This document shows positions 24,686 to 32,843 of a DNA stretch of 64,000 nt, one piece after another. Source of the stretch: DASRQZ01 sp964571275 (GTDB lineage Bacteria; Myxococcota_A; Polyangia; Fen-1088). Position numbers and translations under genes: made by a program. The stretch spans positions 1-64,000 of the forward strand of contig CAZNCQ010000005.1 of assembly GCA_964571275.1 (NCBI GenBank), given 5' to 3'. Under the pieces are notes generated by a model. The model worked only from the letters and a program-made list of their open reading frames with translations, was not told the origin of the DNA and ran no database searches. The stretch's first letter is position 1. Every line of letters starts with the position of its first letter.

Positions 24686-26419
24686 GTGAGGACGCTGGCC
24701 GGCATCGCCGTCATCCTGGCCGCAGTGGCCGGGACACTCGGTCTGTCGATCTCGAGCTCGCTGCGCGAGCAAGAGCGGCTGATGGGCGAGTTCACGGACA
24801 CGACGCGCCAGCAGGTCCACGCGTCCGTGGAGGCGTTGTCCGCGCGGCTCGACGCGCTCGACGAGGACACGCGCATGCTCGCCGATCTCCTCGAACGATC
24901 GCGCGGCAAGTCCGCCGCCGATCTGCAGTCGGAGCGCCGCGTCTGGGAGGCGGCGTTTCATGCGCTGGCGGTCGTGGTCGCGCAGTATCGCGCGATCACC
25001 TTCGTCGACGCGGGCGGTGCCATCCAGGTGCTGGCCGCCGATCCCACGGAGTCCGAGCAGACGATCGCATCGCTCATGAAGCCGACGCTCGAGCTGGCCG
25101 GCGAGGTGTCGGCCAGGCATCGCACGGCGCTGGGCGCGACGGCGCGTTTCGGCAACCGCTCGTTTCTCGTGTACGGCACCCCGATCCGCGGCGGTGGATC
25201 GATCGTCGTCGTCAGCGACGCCAAGATCTTCCTGGGCGCGGTGTCCTGGTCGCCCATTCCGATCGCGCGGTTGTTCGTGACCGATCCGGCCGGCGTCGTC
25301 TGGGCCGGATGCGAGACACCCAAGGGCTGTGAGGTTGCGTCGTCGCGCAACGTACCGAGCACATTGCCACGGCCGATGCCGAGCCTGGTCTCCGGCTCTC
25401 GCGGTTCGCGGGTCGGCGTGGTCGCGTCCGCGCCGGCGATTCAGGTCTCCGAGCGGCTCGACCGTCCCACCGGGGTCTGGATCGTCACCTGGCTGGCGTC
25501 GACCGAGACACTGGGAAAGCGCGAACGCTCGCTGGTGGCTCGCATCGTCCTCACCGCCCTGGCGGCCGCCATCGCGGTGGCCGGTGTCGGCGCCGCCATG
25601 TTTCGGCAGCACCGGAAGGCGGTGATGCTCGAGAGCCGCTTGCAAGTCGCGCAGGCGCTGGTCCGCGCGGAGAAGCTGATCACGGTCGGAGTGCTCTCGG
25701 CCGGCATCGCCCACGAGATCGGAAGCCCGCTCGCCGTCATTCGCGGCCGCGCCGAGAGCATCCTGGATCAATCGGGCTTCCCATCGGACGACCCATCGGA
25801 CGACCGAGCAGACCCGCCAGCGGACGATCCGATCCATCCGCCCGCGCACGCCGAACACATGCGCGTCATCATCAAGCACACCGACAACATCTCGTCGAAG
25901 ATCCGCCAGCTGCTCGACTTCTCGCGCCGCCAGACGGTCGCGCCCAGCCCGGTGGCGCTCGGTCTCGCGGTCGAGCGGGCGCGAGAGCTGGTGCAGTGGA
26001 AGCTCGCCGCCAAGCGTCTCTCCCTGGTCGTCCGCATCGCGGACGACTTGCCGTTGCTGGCGGCCGATCCGGAGCAGCTCCAGCAAGTACTGGTGAACCT
26101 CCTCCTCAACTCTTGCGACGCGTCTGCGAAAGGACAATCGGTGCTGCTCACCGCGGGCGAGATCAAAGACCAGTACGTCGAGCTCAAAGTCGTCGACCGG
26201 GGTTGCGGCATCGCCGCCGAGCACCTGAACGCCATCTTCGATCCGTTCTTCACGACCAAGAAGCGCGGCGAGGGGACCGGCCTCGGTCTGACGATCGTCG
26301 AGGGGGTCGTGCGCAACCACGGCGGACAAATCGCGCTCGCCAGCGACGCGGGTGAGGGGACGACGGTCACCGTGCGCTGGCCGACGATCGAACACCGCCA
26401 ATCGGCGGTCAACGGCTAG
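24686..26419 (+). CDS. Membrane sensor histidine kinase
   Basis: This 577-residue kinase has a first membrane helix (residues 1-22), a periplasmic sensor of about 260 residues, a second helix (about 288-310, IVLTALAAAIAVAGVGAAMF), a dimerisation domain with H343 in SAGIAHEIGSPLAVIRG and an ATPase domain with N (VNLLLNSCDAS), DRGCGI, FDPFFTTKK and GEGTGLGLTIV. It is NtrB/AtoS-like and most likely phosphorylates the divergent NtrC-type regulator. Unusually, the turn between the two dimerisation helices contains an Asp/Pro-rich insertion (about residues 364-388) that includes two exact 12-base repeats at 25781-25804. The GTG at 24686 is the chosen start; the 129-base gap holds the shared divergent promoter region. 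Confidence 0.9.
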   Translation: MRTLAGIAVILAAVAGTLGLSISSSLREQERLMGEFTDTTRQQVHASVEALSARLDALDEDTRMLADLLERSRGKSAADLQSERRVWEAAFHALAVVVAQYRAITFVDAGGAIQVLAADPTESEQTIASLMKPTLELAGEVSARHRTALGATARFGNRSFLVYGTPIRGGGSIVVVSDAKIFLGAVSWSPIPIARLFVTDPAGVVWAGCETPKGCEVASSRNVPSTLPRPMPSLVSGSRGSRVGVVASAPAIQVSERLDRPTGVWIVTWLASTETLGKRERSLVARIVLTALAAAIAVAGVGAAMFRQHRKAVMLESRLQVAQALVRAEKLITVGVLSAGIAHEIGSPLAVIRGRAESILDQSGFPSDDPSDDRADPPADDPIHPPAHAEHMRVIIKHTDNISSKIRQLLDFSRRQTVAPSPVALGLAVERARELVQWKLAAKRLSLVVRIADDLPLLAADPEQLQQVLVNLLLNSCDASAKGQSVLLTAGEIKDQYVELKVVDRGCGIAAEHLNAIFDPFFTTKKRGEGTGLGLTIVEGVVRNHGGQIALASDAGEGTTVTVRWPTIEHRQSAVNG

Positions 26420-26460
26420 AACGCAACCCATCAAACGCGCGCGGGAGCGCCGGAACCCTG

Positions 26461-27912
26461 TCAGCCTTCCGACGTGAAGAGACTCTTGCGCACGATCGCG
26501 TGCACGCCCCAGTTGCCGTCGACGACCTGGGTGATGCCGAAGTCGACGGCGATCGACATCAGCGACACGGCCTCGTCCTCGCTCAGGTGCTGCGTCGCCA
26601 TCAGGAAGCGGCGCATCTTGCGGAACGCGTCGCGCAGCGCGAGATCCGTCGACGACTTCGAGTAGATCTCCGACTGCGCCTTGGCGCCGAGGTCGACCAA
26701 GTAGTTCGGGAAGCTGAAGCCGTGCACCACGAACTCGCCCGCCGTCTCGAGCAGCGGGTAGTCGAGACCGGCGAGCGGCGTGCCCTTGAGCGCGGCCTTC
26801 TTGTGCAGGATCAGCTGGAACGTGCCCGTGAGCGAGCACTCGATCGCCGTGCCGCACAGCTCGGAGTCGCCCTGCGAAGCGTGGGGATCGCCGACCGACA
26901 GCAGCGCCCCCGGCACGGACACCGGGTAGTACATCGTCGCGCCCTTGCCGATGCGCCAGTCGTCGATGTTGCCGCCGGTGTAGCTGGGCGGGATCGAATC
27001 GACGATGTCGGCTTCCCTGGGCGCGAGGCCCATCGTGCCGAAGTGCGGCCGGATCGGAACGCGCACGTTCTTCAGCACGCCGAAGTTCTCTTTCACCTTG
27101 CGGTGGTCGACCGGCACGCCCGGGTAGTCGATGATCTTGTGCACCTTGCCGAAGGGATCGGTCTGGGGCGTCCAGCGGAAGTTGTAGACCGCCTTGGCCC
27201 AGTCGCGCGCCAGCGCAGCATCGATCTCGTAGATCGTGATCACCTCGCGCGGCTTGGGATCCTCGATCAGGTCCTTGTAGTGGAATCCCCACCAGGCGGC
27301 GGCGTTGCTGCCGAACGTCTTGCCGGCGAACTTCGGATTGGCGCACGGGCGCGGGCGCACGTCGAGGATCCGCACCTCGAGGATGTCGCCTGGCTCGGCG
27401 CCCTTGACCGCGACGGGGCCCGTGCAGATGTGAACGCCCAGGCCCTCGCCCGCGCCGCGGCCGAACAGCGAAGCGTCCATCGGCCCCGCGCCGCGGCGGT
27501 CGACGCCCTTGCGCTTGGCGTCCCAGTGGAAGATCGATTCGACGCCCGGATCGCCGGTCACCATGCGCTCGGCGTCGTCGTTGGCGTGGTGAGTGACGGT
27601 CTCGATGGTGACGAAGTCGCCGGAGTCGACCTCGACCAGCGGTTTGAGATTCTTGCTGAAGTAGCCCCAGTGCACGGTCTTGTCGGTGGCGGCGACGCGG
27701 AAGTGGTTGAACGTTGCGCGCGGCACCGTGGTCTCGGCATGCGCCAGCGCGGGCGCGCCGATCGCCGCCAGCGTGCCCGCGCCCACGGTGAGCAGGCCGC
27801 CCTGAAGAAAGCCCCGGCGAGACGGATCGCCGGTGGGCGCCGCGCTGAGCTCCGGCATCGGGGCGCTTCCGGGCGTGTCTGTGACAGTGGGTTCGCGGTC
27901 GCCGTCGTCCAT
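26461..27912 (-). CDS. Tat-exported acetamidase/formamidase family protein
   Basis: This 483-residue protein belongs to the FmdA/AmdA family, as shown by VHWGYFSKNLKPLVEVDSGD, GAEPGDILEVRILDV and SVGDPHASQGDSELCGTAIE. Family enzymes hydrolyse short amides such as formamide or acetamide to ammonia and an acid. The N-terminus carries a Tat signal (SRRGFLQGGLL, residues about 32-42, then a hydrophobic stretch ending ALAHAE), so this one is exported folded, unlike the classical cytoplasmic enzymes. The ATG at 27912 follows GAGGAGG. With amt and the two-component genes nearby, a role in freeing ammonia outside the cell is a reasonable inference; the exact amide is unknown. Confidence 0.85.
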   Translation of the reverse strand: MDDGDREPTVTDTPGSAPMPELSAAPTGDPSRRGFLQGGLLTVGAGTLAAIGAPALAHAETTVPRATFNHFRVAATDKTVHWGYFSKNLKPLVEVDSGDFVTIETVTHHANDDAERMVTGDPGVESIFHWDAKRKGVDRRGAGPMDASLFGRGAGEGLGVHICTGPVAVKGAEPGDILEVRILDVRPRPCANPKFAGKTFGSNAAAWWGFHYKDLIEDPKPREVITIYEIDAALARDWAKAVYNFRWTPQTDPFGKVHKIIDYPGVPVDHRKVKENFGVLKNVRVPIRPHFGTMGLAPREADIVDSIPPSYTGGNIDDWRIGKGATMYYPVSVPGALLSVGDPHASQGDSELCGTAIECSLTGTFQLILHKKAALKGTPLAGLDYPLLETAGEFVVHGFSFPNYLVDLGAKAQSEIYSKSSTDLALRDAFRKMRRFLMATQHLSEDEAVSLMSIAVDFGITQVVDGNWGVHAIVRKSLFTSEG

Positions 27913-28099
27913 GAGGCCTCCTCGGCCAGCGTCGATTTTGCTGGCTCGTCTGGCGCCAACGTACCCAATGGTCTCCCGCCGCGAGATTTCGGCGCGGACA
28001 AGAGTTCGTAAACTGTGCAGGGCGCGCGCCCCGGCCGACTGACAGTCGCGGCGGTCAGGGCGAGCTTTCCGTCCTGGGCCGCGCGGTTTATAGTGGGCT

Positions 28100-28831
28100 A
28101 TGCGAAGTCTGCGCCGCTTGCTCGCGACGTGCCTGGCTCTGGCTGCCGTCGTCGCCGGGCCGGCGATGGGCGAACGGCGCGCGCTGGCGGCGCCGGTGAC
28201 CGAGGGACAGCGCCTGCGAGCCGCGCGGCAGCACTACGAGCAGGCCGTGTCGCACTTCAACCTCGACGAGTTCGAGGCGGCCCTGGCGGAGTTCCGCGAG
28301 GCCTACCGGATCAAGCCCGATCCATCGTTTCTGTTCAACATCGCTCAGTGCTACCGAAAGCTCGGGCTGCGGGACGCGGCGATCGATTTTTTCCACAAGT
28401 ACGTTCGCGCCTCTCCGGATGCGAACAATCGAGCCGAGGCCGAGCGCTGGATTGCGGAGCTGAAGGCGCGCGGCGACGACCCGGCGGCGGCCGCCACCGC
28501 CGACGGCGCGCCGCCCGCTGCCTCATCCGCGACGACGACCGCTGCGCCGGCGGCAGCACCGGTCGACGCGCCGACTTCCGCGCCCCTGGCGCTGTCCCCG
28601 CCCCCGGCGTCCACGACACCTGCCTCGACGCCGCTGGCGCTCGGCATCTCGGCGAGCGCCAGCGCCACGCCGGCCGAGACGACGCCCGTTTACCGTCGCT
28701 GGTGGTTCTGGACGGCCCTGGGCGCGGTGGCGGCGGGCGCCGCCGTCATCGCCTTCAGCCTGGGTTCGACGCCTGCCTCCCCCTATGCCGGAAACATTGC
28801 TCCCGGCACCATCCACGTCCCGACCAACTAG
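28100..28831 (+). CDS. Periplasmic TPR protein with C-terminal membrane anchor
   Basis: This 243-residue protein has a signal peptide (residues 1-31, ending RALAAP) and two to three TPR-like helices pairs (about 35-125: QHYEQAVSHFNLDEFEAAL, DPSFLFNIAQCYRKLG). An Ala/Pro/Ser/Thr-rich linker (about 128-195) precedes a membrane helix (RRWWFWTALGAVAAGAAVIA). Such proteins are frequent in myxobacteria and probably scaffold envelope complexes; no specific function is known. It is followed after three bases by the lipoprotein gene at 28835, so the two form an operon. A similar protein is encoded at 36852-37649 beside another lipoprotein gene. Confidence 0.8.
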   Translation: MRSLRRLLATCLALAAVVAGPAMGERRALAAPVTEGQRLRAARQHYEQAVSHFNLDEFEAALAEFREAYRIKPDPSFLFNIAQCYRKLGLRDAAIDFFHKYVRASPDANNRAEAERWIAELKARGDDPAAAATADGAPPAASSATTTAAPAAAPVDAPTSAPLALSPPPASTTPASTPLALGISASASATPAETTPVYRRWWFWTALGAVAAGAAVIAFSLGSTPASPYAGNIAPGTIHVPTN

Positions 28832-28834
28832 AAC

Positions 28835-29866
28835 GTGACCGCGCGATCTCCGAACGCGAACGGGTGGCTGGCGCTGGGCGCGCTCTGGATCGCCGTGTCC
28901 GGCTGTCACGAGCCGGTGACCGAGATCCTGCTCGTCGTCGATTCGGATCTTGCCGTCCCCGCGGAGATCGACGGCCTGACGATCAACGGCGCGGGCGCGC
29001 CCATCCAGGTGGATCTGAACGCGGCCGGTGTCGCTCTCCCGGCGACGCTGGGCCTGCTGCCGACGGGAGACAATCCGCCGCCCTTCAGCGTGAGCGCGCA
29101 GGCCACGCGCCAGGGACAGGTCGTCGCCAGCCGGCACGCGACCAACGTCCAGTTCGTTCACGGCCAGCGTCGCGTGCTGCTGCTGTCGCTGGTGCGGGCG
29201 TGCGCCTGCCTCGCGCCACCCTGCGCCGCCAACACCGATTCGGCGTGCGCCGATCTCGACAGTCCAGCGTTGCCGGTTCTGGATCCCGGCCACCTGCCGA
29301 TGGTCCCGCGCACGTTCGACGGCGGCTCCGACGCTCCGCCGGACGTTGCACCCGACGTCCCGCCCGACGTCCCGCCCGACGTCCCGCCCGATCTCCGCGC
29401 GACCGACGGCCCGGGCGCCGATGGCGCCGGCGATCGCGTGGACGCGCTCGACGGTGGCGGCGCCGATCAATCCCCTTCGGATGTCGCCCTCGGGCGTCCC
29501 TGCGATCGCAACGAGCAGTGCACGAGCCGCAACTGCGCGGACGGCGTCTGCTGTACCGACGCGTGCGTTTGCGGCCAGTGCAACGGTGCCACGCCCGGCA
29601 CGTGCGTTCCGGCCGACGCGGACACCGATCCAAAGGGTAGCTGCGCCGCATACACCTGCGACGGCGCCGGCCGGTGCCGCAGCGGCTGCAGCGGCGGGTT
29701 CGGCTCTTGCTCGACCAGCTGCAAGACGGGCTATTTCTGCGACGGCACCGCCTGCATGCCCTCCAGCATCGGGGCGGGATTCTTCTGTGTCTCGGGTGGC
29801 TGCGAGTGTCAGGCGGGGTTGAGTTGCCAGCAACCCGACGCTGGCGGGGCCGGCGTGTGCCGATGA
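28835..29866 (+). CDS. Lipoprotein with Pro/Asp linker and Cys-rich domain
   Basis: This 343-residue protein starts at a GTG three bases after the TPR gene. It has a lipoprotein signal (lipobox AVSGC), an N-terminal domain opening EILLVVDSDLAVPAEIDGLT (about residues 30-150), a repetitive PPDV linker (near 170-190) and a C-terminal domain with more than twenty Cys residues (about 215-343, for example CDRNEQCTSRNCADGVCC). The Cys domain looks like a disulfide-knotted extracellular module as found in many myxobacterial surface proteins. The function is unknown; a surface adhesion or envelope role with the TPR partner is inference. Confidence 0.78.
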   Translation: MTARSPNANGWLALGALWIAVSGCHEPVTEILLVVDSDLAVPAEIDGLTINGAGAPIQVDLNAAGVALPATLGLLPTGDNPPPFSVSAQATRQGQVVASRHATNVQFVHGQRRVLLLSLVRACACLAPPCAANTDSACADLDSPALPVLDPGHLPMVPRTFDGGSDAPPDVAPDVPPDVPPDVPPDLRATDGPGADGAGDRVDALDGGGADQSPSDVALGRPCDRNEQCTSRNCADGVCCTDACVCGQCNGATPGTCVPADADTDPKGSCAAYTCDGAGRCRSGCSGGFGSCSTSCKTGYFCDGTACMPSSIGAGFFCVSGGCECQAGLSCQQPDAGGAGVCR

Positions 29867-29997
29867 AGCGCGCTTCCCCATCGGGGCGGATTTCGCGGGA
29901 AGATCCGGCGCCGGGATCGTTTCATATAGGCACGGCTCGGTTCGAGAAAAGTCCCCGCGCCTCCCCACACCTTCTCCGCAAGACAGGAGCCCCTCTC

Positions 29998-30999
29998 GTG
30001 ATTGACGCGCGGTTGTCTCGTATCCGGACGTGGGTGGTCCTGATCTCGGCGATCGCCGCTCCCTCCTGTGGTGGCGGGGACAGCGTCCCGCTCTCGCAGC
30101 TTGGCGCCCGGTTGCTCGACGTCTCGTGCGACGTGTCGGTCCGTTGCCAGCAAGACGCGGACAAAGCCAGCTGCATGGCCAGTCATCAGCCGGCCCTCGA
30201 TCAGCTCATGGCGAGCGTCGCCGCCGGCAAGACCAAGTACGACGGCGCGTCAGCCCAGGCTTGCCTCGACGCCTTCGATTCGGGCCAGAGCATCGGCAGC
30301 TGCAGCTTGACCACGGAGCTCAACCCGGTCCCGCTCACGGCCTGCGACGCGACTTTCACAGGGACCCTGGGCACCGGGGCGTCGTGTCTGATCGATCAGG
30401 AGTGCGTCTCCGCCAGCTGCGACAAGAGCAACTGCACCGGCGTCACCACGTGCTGCCTCGGCGTCTGCGCGCCGAAAGTCTCGCCAGTCGGGATCGGCGG
30501 CGACTGTTCGGCATCGCCCACGTCCTGCGTCGCCGGCACGTACTGCAAGGACGCGGCCGGGGCGACGCCGACTTGCACCGCGAAGATCGCCGCGGGACAG
30601 CCTTGCGATTCCGTCAACGGTACGACCCAGTGCGCGATCGGCACGATCTGCATCTTCACCGAGCCGCCGGGCGCGACCGGGATCTGCGGGAAACTTCCCG
30701 CGGAGGGACAACCCTGCGTTCCGTCGGGCTTCGGCTGCGACGTCGTGGTGGATGTCTGCACGACCAGCGCGACCTCTGCTCTGTCGACTTGCACGCGTAG
30801 AGGGGCCGTCGGCAGCCCCTGTGACACGGACATCCAGTGCCTTCCCTACGCTCTCTGTGATGCGACGGCGGGATCGTGCGTGGCACGCGGAGGCGCGGGC
30901 GCCGTGTGCGCAACGAGTGTGGCGACGTCGTGCCTCGGCTCGCTCGCGTGCGTCGGGGGCGCGTGCACGCTGCCTCCGCCGGTCCCCGCCTGTCCTTGA
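29998..30999 (+). CDS. Cys-rich lipoprotein
   Basis: This 333-residue protein starts at GTG 29998, eight bases after an AGGAG. A signal-like segment (IRTWVVLISAIAAPSC) suggests a lipoprotein with Cys about residue 24, though the lipobox is imperfect. The rest contains many Cys residues in repeated motifs such as GTGASCLIDQECVSASC and GQPCDSVNGTTQCAIGTIC, the style of bacterial disulfide-rich repeats seen in myxobacterial surface proteins. I recognise no catalytic motif. It follows the lipoprotein at 28835 by 131 bases on the same strand and converges on the DUF4331 gene. Confidence 0.75.
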   Translation: MIDARLSRIRTWVVLISAIAAPSCGGGDSVPLSQLGARLLDVSCDVSVRCQQDADKASCMASHQPALDQLMASVAAGKTKYDGASAQACLDAFDSGQSIGSCSLTTELNPVPLTACDATFTGTLGTGASCLIDQECVSASCDKSNCTGVTTCCLGVCAPKVSPVGIGGDCSASPTSCVAGTYCKDAAGATPTCTAKIAAGQPCDSVNGTTQCAIGTICIFTEPPGATGICGKLPAEGQPCVPSGFGCDVVVDVCTTSATSALSTCTRRGAVGSPCDTDIQCLPYALCDATAGSCVARGGAGAVCATSVATSCLGSLACVGGACTLPPPVPACP

Positions 31000-31027
31000 C
31001 CGAGGCTCAGCCGAGGCGCACTCGACG

Positions 31028-32014
31028 TCAGCGAGCCTCGTGGGGCGGCCCCACGTACGGAAACGCCGCCAGCAGATCGCGGTGGGGACCGACCTTGTCG
31101 CCCTTCACCTTTCCGTTGGTCAGGATCGGCAAGAAGACGTCGATGACGTCATCGGTGAGAAGCCGGCCGTTGGTCGGGTACGACGCGGGGCGCGTGGGAT
31201 CGTACTTCAGAATGTCCGGCAGCAGCGTCCGGGCCACGCGCTTCGCGTCTTCGGGCGCGTACCCGCCCGCGTGCGCCAGCTCGTGCGCGAACACGTCGAC
31301 GAAGCGGGCATCGTCCTTGGGCTCGGCGGCGAGATACGCGTCTCGCGCGTCGCCGGCCAGGAAGACCGTCTGCGTGGGCCGCGCGCCGCGCTCGACCTGA
31401 ACCCAGCCGCCGCCCGCGCCGCCCGACGGCACGAGCACGCGCATCCACAGCCCCACCGGCCCCGCGCCGAGGGCGGCGTTGGGCAGATCCAGCACCAGGC
31501 TGTGCACGTTCTTGTCGGCGAAGTAATCAGCGCCGGTGAACTGCAGATCGTGCAGGGCGCCCAGCACGTCGAAGAAGAACGGATCGCTGCGCCGGCCCAC
31601 GAACACACGGTGGTCGCCGGCTTCGGTCGCCCGCGCCTCGCGCCCGGTGGAGACCGGTATCCGTTCGGCGATGACGCGGCCCTCGTCGCCCATCTGCGCG
31701 GCCTGCGCGCCTTCGGATCGGCGCAGCGTCGCGGTCTGGGCGCCGCCCGGCGACGTCGAGACGCGCAGCCGGTAGCCGATGTCGGCCACGGCATCGCCGT
31801 TGGTGTCGATGCGCAGCTCGTACACCGCCTCGGGCGCGTACGGCTCGGTGGTGGTGGGCTGCGGCGGGTTCACGCCCGAGGATGGGTGCGCGTTCATGAT
31901 CAGGATCGACCGGCCCGGGTCACCGGGCTTGGGGAAGGCGAACAGATCCGTCAGGTCCAGTCGCGCGTCCCCGCGCGGGAACCCGACGTGGGGACCCGAA
32001 TAGTGATGCGACAT
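31028..32014 (-). CDS. DUF4331 family protein
   Basis: This 328-residue protein begins MSHHYSGPHVGFPRGDARLD and continues LTDLFAFPKPGDPGRSILIM, the hallmark of DUF4331. The family is of unknown function and is found in proteobacteria and actinobacteria; the HHxxGP..... start and D-x-T-D-x-F are its most conserved features. There is no signal peptide in the chosen form. A late H-E-L-A-H sequence (VDVFAHELAHAGGYAPED) looks like a zinc-metalloprotease HExxH but is here in a region that does not otherwise resemble a protease, so I do not read it as such. The ATG at 32014 fits the family start. It is divergent from the lipoprotein gene at 32113. Confidence 0.8.
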   Translation of the reverse strand: MSHHYSGPHVGFPRGDARLDLTDLFAFPKPGDPGRSILIMNAHPSSGVNPPQPTTTEPYAPEAVYELRIDTNGDAVADIGYRLRVSTSPGGAQTATLRRSEGAQAAQMGDEGRVIAERIPVSTGREARATEAGDHRVFVGRRSDPFFFDVLGALHDLQFTGADYFADKNVHSLVLDLPNAALGAGPVGLWMRVLVPSGGAGGGWVQVERGARPTQTVFLAGDARDAYLAAEPKDDARFVDVFAHELAHAGGYAPEDAKRVARTLLPDILKYDPTRPASYPTNGRLLTDDVIDVFLPILTNGKVKGDKVGPHRDLLAAFPYVGPPHEAR

Positions 32015-32112
32015 GCGTGCTCTGTTGCGCACCGTGGTACATGCGCGCAACGGGGCGCCGGCTGATTCAGAGTCGGACCCGAGGCTTCGACAGCGGCGCA
32101 TACTGGAGTGCG

Positions 32113-32685
32113 TTGACTCATCTCGAGGCACGACGGTCCGCTGTGTTGTTGATCGCGGTCGCCACCGCCGCGGCCGTCGCCGTCGCCGGTTGTCGGCGCG
32201 AGCCGCCGGCGCCGCCGTTGCCGTCGCCTGCACCCCCATCGCCGGGGACCGCGCCTGCGGCTGTGGCGAAATCACGGGACGACGCCGGCGATCTCGCGCC
32301 GCTCGAGCGAGCGTTGCCCGCCATCGCCGGCGCCTTTCGCGGCGGCCCGCTCGACCGTCACGATGGCTTCGTGCGCCGCCGCTACGCGCGCGGCGCGACG
32401 CGGATCGAGATCACCGTCGCGTATCGGCCTCAGCGCGGGGACGAATACCAGCAGTGGATGACGGCCGCGCGCGATTACCCGCTTGCGACGTTGGACCTGC
32501 CGCCCAGCGAGGCGAGCGGCTTCTTCACCTGCGCCGATTCCGGCGGCCGCGATGCCTGCGACCTGCACATCCAGCTGCGCGCCGGCTACCACGTCGAGGT
32601 GCTGGGCGGAGGCACCGCGACGCGTGCCGACCTGGAGCAGCTCATGTCCGCGGCGCCGATGGCGGCGCTGGTCACGACGCGGTGA
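32113..32685 (+). CDS. Small lipoprotein of unknown function
   Basis: Using the TTG at 32113, which has GGAG four bases upstream, the 190-residue protein has a perfect lipoprotein signal: short basic start, hydrophobic VLLIAVATAAAVAVAGC and Cys at residue 25. A Pro/Ala-rich spacer precedes a domain of about 140 residues with RYARGATRIEITVAYRP and ADSGGRDACDLHIQLRAG, containing two Cys. I recognise no family; the beta-strand pattern and the overall size suggest a compact exported domain. An ATG at 32041 is an alternative start that would add 24 residues before the signal. It is divergent from the DUF4331 gene. Confidence 0.65.
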   Translation: MTHLEARRSAVLLIAVATAAAVAVAGCRREPPAPPLPSPAPPSPGTAPAAVAKSRDDAGDLAPLERALPAIAGAFRGGPLDRHDGFVRRRYARGATRIEITVAYRPQRGDEYQQWMTAARDYPLATLDLPPSEASGFFTCADSGGRDACDLHIQLRAGYHVEVLGGGTATRADLEQLMSAAPMAALVTTR

Positions 32686-32843
32686 GGCTGCCCGCCGACC
32701 GCGTTTCAGGATCTCCATGCCACTTTCGCGACGAATACCCTTGGCGCCGGGCCTTTGGGCGTGCGTGATTGATCCGAAGCCGTCACGCAACCATGACAGC
32801 GGGCTGACTCGTCCGTCGCCCGGGTCATGCTCAGGAGGTCTCG

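Noticed and set aside
24587..27346. 919-codon minus-strand frame over the histidine kinase and the amidase
   Set aside because: It covers two well-supported genes and their promoter region and has no recognisable domain.
31251..31310. HELAH in the DUF4331 protein as a zinc-protease site
   Set aside because: The sequence pattern H-E-L-A-H fits HExxH only by chance length; the surrounding sequence matches DUF4331 and lacks the third ligand region of metalloproteases.
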